Assembly: GCA_964544605.1 (NCBI GenBank)
Contig: CAZJBX010000053.1
Coordinates: 1-5,156, forward strand
Direction: 5' to 3'
Length of the DNA stretch: 5,156 bases
From: JAMIFN01 sp964544605
Lineage (GTDB): Bacteria > Pseudomonadota > Gammaproteobacteria > Burkholderiales > Burkholderiaceae_C
Made by a program: the position numbers and the translations under genes. Below are positions 1 through 5,156 of the stretch, piece after piece (position 1 is the first letter of the stretch; every line of letters starts with the position of its first letter). The notes below the pieces were generated by a model. The model saw only the letters and a program-made list of their open reading frames with translations. It did no database searches and was not told the origin of the DNA.

Positions 1-22
1 ACTTCGTCATTGCTGTGGCTCA

Positions 23-50
23 GTAGGGGCGTTGCATGCAACGCCCCTAC
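23..50. repeat. 28-bp perfect palindrome, copy 1
   Basis: The arm GTAGGGGCGTTGCA is followed directly by its exact reverse complement, so the two 14-bp arms meet with no spacer. Extruded as a hairpin it would need a few central bases for the loop. It sits inside module A between TGCTGTGGCTCA and AAGATGCGCTGCCCAAC. The GTAG and CTAC ends resemble the GTAG tetranucleotide known to border REP elements, but symmetry prevents telling which end would be the head. Confidence 0.95.
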
Positions 51-142
51 AAGATGCGCTGCCCAACAAACTCGGCTCTTGATCTAAAGCGGCGCAGAGC
101 ACCGCACCGCACTCCATACGCATGGCGTGGCCTGCTGTGGCC

Positions 143-251
143 TTACTTCGTCATTGCTGTGACTCAGTAGGGGCGTTGCATGCAACGCCCCTACAAGATG
201 CGCTGCCCAACAAACCCCGTCATGGCGAGGCGGGCATAGCCTGCCATGGCC
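143..251 (+). repeat. 109-bp repeat unit: module A copy 2 plus 36-bp linker
   Basis: Module A (143-215) begins TTACTTCGTCATTGCTGTGA, carries the 28-bp perfect palindrome at 167-194, and ends CGCTGCCCAACAAAC. The linker 216-251 carries TCATGGCGAGGCGGGC and AGCCTGCC, an imperfect inverted repeat (GGCGGGC against GCCTGCC). The next module A starts at 252, giving a 109-bp period. The same A-plus-linker joint is seen at 4531-4639 and 4908-5016, so A and linker behave as one unit in three places. Confidence 0.9.
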
Positions 252-324
252 TTACTTCGTCATTGCTGTGGCCCAGTAGGGGCGTTGCATGCAACGCCCC
301 TACAAGATGCGCAGCCCAACAAAC
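252..324 (+). repeat. Module A copy 3 with 28-bp perfect palindrome
   Basis: This is the third copy of the 73-bp module. Its palindrome is at 276-303 and is identical to those at 23-50 and 167-194. The left part differs slightly from copy 2 (TGGCCCAGTAG instead of TGACTCAGTAG) and the right part reads GCGCAGCCC instead of GCGCTGCCC. Unlike copy 2 it is not followed by the 36-bp linker but by the TGATCTAAAG hairpin module, which shows that the modules can be joined in different orders. Confidence 0.9.
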
Positions 325-341
325 TCGGCTCCTGATCTAAA

Positions 342-358
342 GCGGCGCAGAGCGCCGC
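342..358 (-). terminator. 7-3-7 hairpin, possible terminator of the helicase gene
   Basis: GCGGCGC-AGA-GCGCCGC is a perfect hairpin with 7-bp arms and a 3-nt loop, 78 bp downstream of the helicase stop codon. Read on the minus strand, the G/C stem is followed at once by TTTAGATC, so it has a stable stem but only a three-T tail. It could slow or end helicase transcription. The identical hairpin occurs at 4726-4742, 4860-4876 and 5103-5119, and a mutated one lies near 89-110, so it is first of all part of the repeat family. The terminator role is inference. Confidence 0.35.
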
Positions 359-435
359 ACTCCATACGCACGGCACAGCCTGCCGTGGCAATTCTGTGCT
401 GCAAGGCAGGGGTTTTGCGGTGCGGGTGGGCCGCT

Positions 436-1887
<1,452 letters not shown>

Positions 1888-2073
1888 GAAATAAAAAGCA
1901 GGGGCACAGAAGCGGCCACGGCTGGCGGCAGCGGGGGGCGTGAATCTGTGCAAAAAGAAAAGTGCGCAGATGGCCTGCGCTGCGAAGGGGCGTATTGTAT
2001 CGGCCCCGCCCTGTGTTTGCCGTGGCATGGGCCACAATGCGGGGCTTTATTGCCTGAAATAGAGCCTGCCGCC
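1888..2073. other. Divergent intergenic region between helicase and transporter genes
   Basis: These 186 bp separate the two divergent start codons. Open frames from both sides run through it (the helicase frame to 2037, the transporter frame from 1882), but the encoded residues match neither family, so I read it as a shared control region. A -10-like box for the helicase is visible near 1994-1999. I see no convincing promoter for the transporter gene and no clear Shine-Dalgarno before either start. It is free of the repeat modules that flank the gene block. Confidence 0.6.
1994..2023 (-). promoter_or_regulatory. Candidate promoter for the helicase gene
   Basis: On the minus strand TACAAT (1999-1994) matches 5 of 6 positions of the sigma-70 -10 box. 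An ACGGCA (2023-2018) lies 18 bp upstream and matches only 3 of 6 positions of the -35 box. Transcription would begin near 1987, giving a leader of about 100 nt before the helicase ATG at 1887. The -10 sits between GGGGC (1987-1991) and GCCCC (2003-2007), a short inverted repeat. This is a motif reading only. Confidence 0.35.
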
Positions 2074-3285
2074 ATGCCCCAGCCTTTGCCCCCACCCAGT
2101 TCCCGCCGCATGGTGTGTTGGTCTTTTGTGGCCCTGATGCTGGCGGCTTTCAATTTGCGTTTGGCTTTGACGGCGGTCTCGCCCGTGCTGCCTTTGTTGG
2201 GGCAGAGTTTGGGTTTGGGCGATACAGGTTTGAGCTGGCTGACGACTTTGCCCGTGCTGCTGATGGGCTTGGCCGCGCCGCTGGCCCCCACTTTGATGCG
2301 GCGCTGGAGCGCTGAGGCCGTGGTGCTGGCGCTGCTTTTGCTGCTGGCCCTGAGCCAAGTGCTGCGGCCTTGGGCCGGTGCTTGGGGTTTTTTGCTGGGC
2401 ACGGCGGTGGCGGGGGCTTCTATTGGTGTGCTGGGCGTGCTGCTGCCTGCATTGGTGAAGCGCGATTTTGCCGCGCAAGCGAGCTGGGTCACGGGCATTT
2501 ACACCATGGTGCTGAGTGTGGGCGCGGCGCTGGCAGCGGGGGTGGTTGAGCCTTTGCGCTTGGCTTGGGGCGGCGCGTGGCAATGGCCGCTGGCACTGTG
2601 GGCTGTGCCTGCGGTGCTGGCCATGCCGCTGTGGTGGTTTTTGCGGGCGAAGAATCGCCCTGTTGCGGAATCTGCTGGAGGGCAAAAAACAGCCTCAGCG
2701 ACGCCTGCGGCGGGTTTGCTGCGCCAGCCTTTGGCTTGGTATGTGACGGCTTTTATGGGTTTGCAAAGCGCCTTGGCCTATAGCATTTTTGGCTGGCTGC
2801 CGAGTATGTTGGTGGCGCGCGGCATGGCGGCGGTGCAGGCGGGCTTGGCCCTGTCGGTGCTGATTTTGGTGTCCACCGTTGGCGCTTTGTTTGCCCCCGG
2901 TTTGAGCGCCAAAATGCGCGACGAACGCGGCATGAATACCCTGACCATGCTGTGCTATGTGGCGGGCATGGCGGGTTGCTGGCTGGCGCCTTTGTCGCAA
3001 CTGTGGTTGTGGGCCAGCGTGCTGGGCATGGGCTTGGGCGGCGGCTTTGCCATGGCCTTGGCGCTGCTGGCTTTGCGTGCGCCCGATGTGGCCACGGCAG
3101 GAAGGCTCTCGGCCATGGCGCAGGGTTTTGGCTATGGGGTGGCGGCGCTGGGGCCGCTGGGCTTGGGCCTGCTGCAAGCGCACTGGGGCTGGGTTTGGGG
3201 TTTGGGCTTTTTGGAGGCGATTGCGCTTTTAAGCCTGCTGGCGGGTTTGGGGGCGGGCCGCAAGCGTCTGCTGCCCACGACCTAA
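2074..3285 (+). CDS. MFS transporter, CynX/NimT family
   Basis: This 403-aa inner-membrane protein belongs to the major facilitator superfamily, which moves small solutes by uniport, symport or antiport. About twelve hydrophobic segments can be drawn (roughly 14-36, 52-72, 82-99, 103-126, 138-158, 170-190, 220-244, 256-276, 288-306, 308-334, 345-368, 371-393), with a hydrophilic loop at 191-218 dividing the two six-helix halves. AFNLRLALTAVSPVLPLL (25-42), the LTTLPVLLMGLAAPLAP stretch (56-72) and MAQGFGYGVAALGPLGLGLL (348-367) are typical of the cyanate/2-nitroimidazole transporter family (CynX, NimT). The substrate cannot be told from sequence; no cyanase gene is in view. The start at 2074 gives the usual family length; an alternative ATG at 2110 leaves all helices intact, and neither has a good Shine-Dalgarno. 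The frame opens at 1882 but the extra 64 residues look non-coding. The Rieske gene follows 119 bp downstream on the same strand. Confidence 0.88.
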   Translation: MPQPLPPPSSRRMVCWSFVALMLAAFNLRLALTAVSPVLPLLGQSLGLGDTGLSWLTTLPVLLMGLAAPLAPTLMRRWSAEAVVLALLLLLALSQVLRPWAGAWGFLLGTAVAGASIGVLGVLLPALVKRDFAAQASWVTGIYTMVLSVGAALAAGVVEPLRLAWGGAWQWPLALWAVPAVLAMPLWWFLRAKNRPVAESAGGQKTASATPAAGLLRQPLAWYVTAFMGLQSALAYSIFGWLPSMLVARGMAAVQAGLALSVLILVSTVGALFAPGLSAKMRDERGMNTLTMLCYVAGMAGCWLAPLSQLWLWASVLGMGLGGGFAMALALLALRAPDVATAGRLSAMAQGFGYGVAALGPLGLGLLQAHWGWVWGLGFLEAIALLSLLAGLGAGRKRLLPTT

Positions 3286-3289
3286 GCTC

Positions 3290-3316
3290 AGATTGTTTAC
3301 TCTGAGGCGACAATCT
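3290..3316 (+). terminator. Weak hairpin after the transporter gene
   Basis: AGATTGT (3290-3296) and ACAATCT (3310-3316) form a perfect 7-bp inverted repeat with a 13-nt loop, starting five bases after the transporter stop codon and followed by TTTTG. A competing 5-bp pairing, CTCAG (3287-3291) with CTGAG (3302-3306), overlaps it. The stem is A/T-rich and the T-run short, so it may be a poor terminator, an operator for a dimeric regulator, or chance. Confidence 0.3.
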
Positions 3317-3317
3317 T

Positions 3318-3356
3318 TTGCTTTGGCCCAGTGAGCATGGCATTATCATGCCCTGC
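3318..3356 (+). promoter_or_regulatory. Candidate promoter with overlapping inverted repeat upstream of the Rieske gene
   Basis: TTGCTT (3318-3323, 3/6 to the -35 consensus) and CATTAT (3341-3346, 4/6 to the -10) are 17 bp apart. An imperfect inverted repeat covers the -10: GCATGGCAT (3335-3343), loop TATC, ATGCCCTGC (3348-3356), eight pairs with one mismatch. Its position would suit a repressor site or a hairpin at the start of the message. If real, the oxygenase would be transcribed separately from the transporter with a leader of about 50 nt. Confidence 0.3.
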
Positions 3357-3393
3357 ATAAGCCATAAAAGCCCTGCGTGGGGCATATTTCTAT

Positions 3394-3399
3394 AGGAGA
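3394..3399 (+). promoter_or_regulatory. Ribosome binding site of the Rieske gene
   Basis: AGGAGA lies six bases before the ATG at 3405 and is the only clear Shine-Dalgarno in the window. It fixes this start and suggests stronger translation initiation here than for the helicase or the transporter. Confidence 0.8.
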
Positions 3400-3404
3400 C
3401 AAAG

Positions 3405-4517
3405 ATGGCCAAAACCATTGATTACCGCTTGGGTGAATTCACCTTCCCCCGTGGCTGGTTCATGATTGCACAGACCAAAGACTTGGGCCACAAACCCCTG
3501 CCTTTGCGCTTTTTTGGGCGCGATTTTGCGCTTTACCGTGGCATGGCCTCAGGCAAAGTGATTTTGCTCGACGCTTACTGCCCGCACATGCAAACGCATT
3601 TGGGCGCACACAACACCACCAGCTATGTGGTGCTGGACAACGGCGGCACGAATATTGTGGGTGACGACATCGTTTGCCCCTACCACGCTTGGAAGTTTGG
3701 CCCTGACGGGGTGTGCAAAGAGATACCTTACCATGACGGCCCGATTCCGCCTGCGGCCAAGGTGAAAAGCTGGACTGTGCATGAATCGCTGGGCGCGATT
3801 TGGATGTGGCACGACCCCGAAGGCGGCGAGCCCGAATGGGAAGCGCCCAATTTCGCCGAGCACACTTTGCCCGATTGGGTGGCCCCCACGGCCTATGACG
3901 ACTTTGGCGAGTTGGCGGTGCATCCTGCTGAAATCGTGGACAACATCTGCGATTACGGCCACTTTGGCCCCATCCATGGTGCGGTCGTCAGCGGCTTTGA
4001 CAACGAGTTCAAAGGCCATATGGCCTTCCAGCGCCAAAGCGGCACGCCCAAACGCATGATTGACCCCGCCACCGGGCAAGGGCCATCGTTCACCACCATT
4101 GCCGAATACCACGGCCCTGGCTTTTTGCTCACGCGCTTGGTGGGTTTGTCCAACACCAATATGCTCATTTGCCACACCCCTGTGGAAGACGGCAAAGTGC
4201 ATGTGTGGCACGCCTGCTGGACCAAGCCGCCACTGCCTGCGCACTTGCCCCAAGCACGCACGATTGCCGACATCTTCCAAGAGCGCAGCCGCCTGTCGTT
4301 TGAGCAAGACTTCCAGATTTGGGGCGCCAAAGCACCCAATATCAATGGCATGTTTGTCGCCAGCGACGGCCCCTTTGTGAAGGCCCGCACTTGGTACAAG
4401 CAGTTCTACAACCCGCGTGCCCGCCGAGCCGAGTTCTTGGACGGCCTTGAGGACGAGAGAATCGTGCCCAAAGGCACCAAGGCGGTGGAAATTCCAGCCG
4501 AATTGCTCAAGTCTTAA
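3405..4517 (+). CDS. Rieske non-haem iron oxygenase, KshA-like
   Basis: This 370-aa protein is predicted to be the oxygenase component of a two- or three-component hydroxylase, inserting oxygen into an organic substrate with electrons passed from a reductase. The N-terminal Rieske domain supplies [2Fe-2S] ligands C59, H61, C91 and H94 (CPH ... CPYH). The catalytic domain shows EIVDNICDYGHFGPIHG (176-192), with bridging D183 and iron ligands H186 and H191, and the third ligand D302 in FEQDFQIW (299-306). The FEQD-x-x-IW signature followed by DGP ... R-x-WY-x-QFY (321-335) resembles 3-ketosteroid 9-alpha-hydroxylase KshA and related sterol-modifying oxygenases, and the length fits. H61 and C91 are separated by 29 residues instead of the usual 15-17, so the Rieske loop carries an insertion. 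No KshB-type reductase or steroid ring-cleavage gene is nearby, so a steroid substrate is only a guess. The start is set by the RBS. Confidence 0.9.
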   Translation: MAKTIDYRLGEFTFPRGWFMIAQTKDLGHKPLPLRFFGRDFALYRGMASGKVILLDAYCPHMQTHLGAHNTTSYVVLDNGGTNIVGDDIVCPYHAWKFGPDGVCKEIPYHDGPIPPAAKVKSWTVHESLGAIWMWHDPEGGEPEWEAPNFAEHTLPDWVAPTAYDDFGELAVHPAEIVDNICDYGHFGPIHGAVVSGFDNEFKGHMAFQRQSGTPKRMIDPATGQGPSFTTIAEYHGPGFLLTRLVGLSNTNMLICHTPVEDGKVHVWHACWTKPPLPAHLPQARTIADIFQERSRLSFEQDFQIWGAKAPNINGMFVASDGPFVKARTWYKQFYNPRARRAEFLDGLEDERIVPKGTKAVEIPAELLKS

Positions 4518-4530
4518 AAACCTCGTGGCC

Positions 4531-4603
4531 TTACTTCGTCATTGCTGTGACTCAGTAGGGGCCTTGCATGCAACGCCCCTACAAGATGCGCAGCCCAACA
4601 GAC
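4531..4603 (+). repeat. Module A copy 4, palindrome with one mismatch
   Basis: Same 73-bp module as in the left array. Its palindrome (4555-4582) has C at 4563 where the other four copies have G, giving the only arm mismatch in the family here. It lies 38 bp after the oxygenase stop codon and could form a transcript-ending or transcript-stabilising hairpin, though no T-run follows it. Confidence 0.9.
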
Positions 4604-4614
4604 CCCGCCATGGC

Positions 4615-4748
4615 GAGGCGGGCACAGCCTGCCGTGGCCATCTTTGGCTGCAAGGCAGGTATTTTGGAGTGCGCCGTTTGACGGCGCTTTGGGTCTCTCT
4701 CACTCATTTCAGCACTTGATCTAAAGCGGCGCAGAGCGCCGCACTCCA
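4615..4748 (+). repeat. 134-bp module B, tandem copy 1
   Basis: The unit runs from GAGGCGGGCACAGCCTGCC to GCCGCACTCCA. It contains GCGCCGT-TTG-ACGGCGC (4671-4687) and GCGGCGC-AGA-GCGCCGC (4726-4742), each with 7-bp arms and a 3-nt loop, separated by a pyrimidine-rich TCTCTCTCACTCATTTC stretch. It is followed directly by a second copy. Confidence 0.92.
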
Positions 4749-4882
4749 GAGGCGGGCACAGCCTGCCGTGGCCATCTTTGGCTGCAAGGCAGGTATTTTG
4801 GAGTGCGCCGTTTGACGGCGCTTTGGGTCTCTCTCACTCATTTCAGCACTTGATCTAGAGCGGCGCAGAGCGCCGCACTCCA
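4749..4882 (+). repeat. 134-bp module B, tandem copy 2
   Basis: By eye this copy is identical to 4615-4748 except for one base (G at 4858 against A at 4724). The period is exactly 134 bp. Its hairpins lie at 4805-4821 and 4860-4876. Such near identity points to a recent duplication or continuing homogenisation by recombination or slippage. Confidence 0.92.
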
Positions 4883-4884
4883 GA

Positions 4885-4901
4885 GGCAGGCGCAGCCTGC
4901 C
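4885..4901. repeat. Linker hairpin with 7-bp arms and 3-nt loop
   Basis: GGCAGGC-GCA-GCCTGCC is a perfect inverted repeat here. At the equivalent places 4617-4633, 4751-4767 and 4994-5010 the left arm reads GGCGGGC, which replaces an A-T pair with G opposite T (a G-U wobble in RNA). At 5128 the arm reads GGCTGGC, which breaks that pair. Confidence 0.75.
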
Positions 4902-4907
4902 GTGGCC

Positions 4908-4980
4908 TTACTGCGTCATTGCTGTGACTCAGTAGGGGCGTTGCATGCAACGCCCCTACAAGATGCGCTGCCCAACAAAC
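4908..4980 (+). repeat. Module A copy 5 with 28-bp perfect palindrome
   Basis: The palindrome at 4932-4959 is identical to the three in the left array. The module starts TTACTGCGTC instead of TTACTTCGTC, a variant shared with the truncated copy beginning at 5151. It starts 377 bp after copy 4, which equals one 109-bp A-plus-linker unit and two 134-bp B units. Confidence 0.92.
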
Positions 4981-4991
4981 CCGGCCATGGC

Positions 4992-5125
4992 GAGGCGGGC
5001 GCAGCCTGCCGTGGCCATCTTTGGCTGTAGGGCAGGTATTTTGGAGTGCGCCGTTTGACGGCGCTTTGGGTTTCCCTCACTCATTTCAGCACTTGATCTA
5101 AAGCGGCGCAGAGCGCCGCACTCCA
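4992..5125 (+). repeat. 134-bp module B, copy 3
   Basis: This is the same 134-bp unit after module A copy 5. It differs from the tandem pair at a few bases (GGGCGC for GGGCAC, CTGTAGGGC for CTGCAAGGC, TTTCCCTC for TCTCTCTC). Its hairpins lie at 5048-5064 and 5103-5119. A single B follows this A, whereas two follow the previous A, so the array grows by whole units. Confidence 0.92.
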
Positions 5126-5150
5126 GAGGCTGGCGCAGCCTGCCGTGGCC

Positions 5151-5156
5151 TTACTG
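5151..5156 (+). repeat. Start of module A copy 6, cut by window end
   Basis: TTACTG after GCCGTGGCC matches the first bases of module A copy 5 and occurs exactly 243 bp (109 + 134) after it, so the array very likely continues beyond the window. Confidence 0.65.

Larger units (their letters stand above)
1..435. repeat. Left intergenic array of modular palindromic repeats (no gene)
   Basis: This stretch has no credible gene; its short open frames lie inside repeats. It holds three same-orientation copies of a 73-bp module A (1-71, cut at its left end by the window; 143-215; 252-324), each centred on a 28-bp palindrome. Copies 2 and 3 are spaced exactly 109 bp apart because a 36-bp linker (216-251) follows copy 2. 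Copies 1 and 3 are instead followed by a hairpin module beginning TCGGCTC(T/C)TGATCTAAAG, at 72 and 325. From about 371 to 424 the sequence becomes a diverged version of the 134-bp module seen at the right end of the window, sharing GCCGTGGC and CTGCAAGGCAGG. The same modules recur at 4531-5156, so this is a dispersed family and not a local accident. Which mobile or structural class it belongs to is inference. Confidence 0.9.
4523..5156. repeat. Right intergenic array of modular palindromic repeats (no gene)
   Basis: Beginning within ten bases of the oxygenase stop codon, this stretch is repeat modules up to the window edge, in the order A (4531-4603), linker (4604-4639) running into B (4615-4748), B (4749-4882), short linker (4883-4907), A (4908-4980), linker running into B (4992-5125), short linker (5126-5150), and the first six bases of another A (5151-5156). 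Open frames here are repeat-derived and give no protein-like sequence. All modules lie in the same orientation as those in the left array. Confidence 0.9.

Noticed and set aside
122..340. 72-codon open frame on the plus strand
   Set aside because: It lies wholly in the repeat array and its protein simply repeats the translated module; no RBS and no family likeness.
1888..2037. Fifty-codon N-terminal extension of the helicase frame
   Set aside because: RhlE proteins begin at the MQFSDFGL-like segment; the extension has no family match and overlaps the probable promoter.
3549..4307. 252-codon minus-strand open frame inside the Rieske gene
   Set aside because: It is antisense to a gene with all its iron and Fe-S ligands and a clear RBS.
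4417..4719. 100-codon plus-strand open frame running from the oxygenase end into the repeats
   Set aside because: It is out of frame with the oxygenase and then translates repeat modules; no start signal.
4523..5156. CRISPR array
   Set aside because: Repeats are 73-134 bp in 109/134-bp units and there are no short repeats alternating with unique spacers; no cas gene is in view.
4523..5156. Insertion sequence or integron attC array
   Set aside because: No transposase or integrase frame is present, no target-site duplication is apparent, and the hairpins lack recognisable attC core sites.

Overview
The window looks like chromosomal DNA from a GC-rich (about 60% by eye) Gram-negative bacterium, most likely a betaproteobacterium of the Burkholderiales/Comamonadaceae type. 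This rests on the G/C-rich but TTG- and TTT-tolerant codon use, the RhlE-type helicase, and the CynX/NimT-type transporter. The assignment is inference, because no rRNA or marker gene is present.

Layout: (1) bases 1-435 hold no gene but a left array of interspersed repeats: three copies of a 73-bp module centred on a 28-bp perfect palindrome, plus hairpin-bearing linkers. (2) 436-1887, minus strand, is an RhlE-type DEAD-box RNA helicase with all core motifs and a basic C-terminal tail. (3) 1888-2073 is the divergent intergenic region. (4) 2074-3285, plus strand, is a 12-TM major facilitator of the CynX/NimT family. (5) 3286-3404 is a spacer with short inverted repeats, a weak promoter candidate and a clear ribosome binding site. 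(6) 3405-4517, plus strand, is a Rieske non-haem iron oxygenase resembling the KshA (3-ketosteroid 9-alpha-hydroxylase) oxygenase, with a long insertion between its two Fe-S ligand pairs. (7) 4518-5156 is a right array built from the same modules as the left one. It includes an exact-period 134-bp tandem duplication with one mismatch and runs off the window end at the start of another copy.

The genes do not form an obvious single pathway. The helicase is a housekeeping RNA-remodelling enzyme. The transporter and the oxygenase are co-oriented, 119 bp apart, and could handle a common small or hydrophobic organic substrate, but the oxygenase has its own RBS and no reductase partner is in view. 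The most unusual content is the repeat system. Five copies of a palindrome with GTAG/CTAC ends, together with several hairpins sharing a 7-bp arm/3-nt loop geometry, are assembled in fixed register (73+36=109, 109+134=243, 243+134=377 bp) on both sides of the three-gene block.
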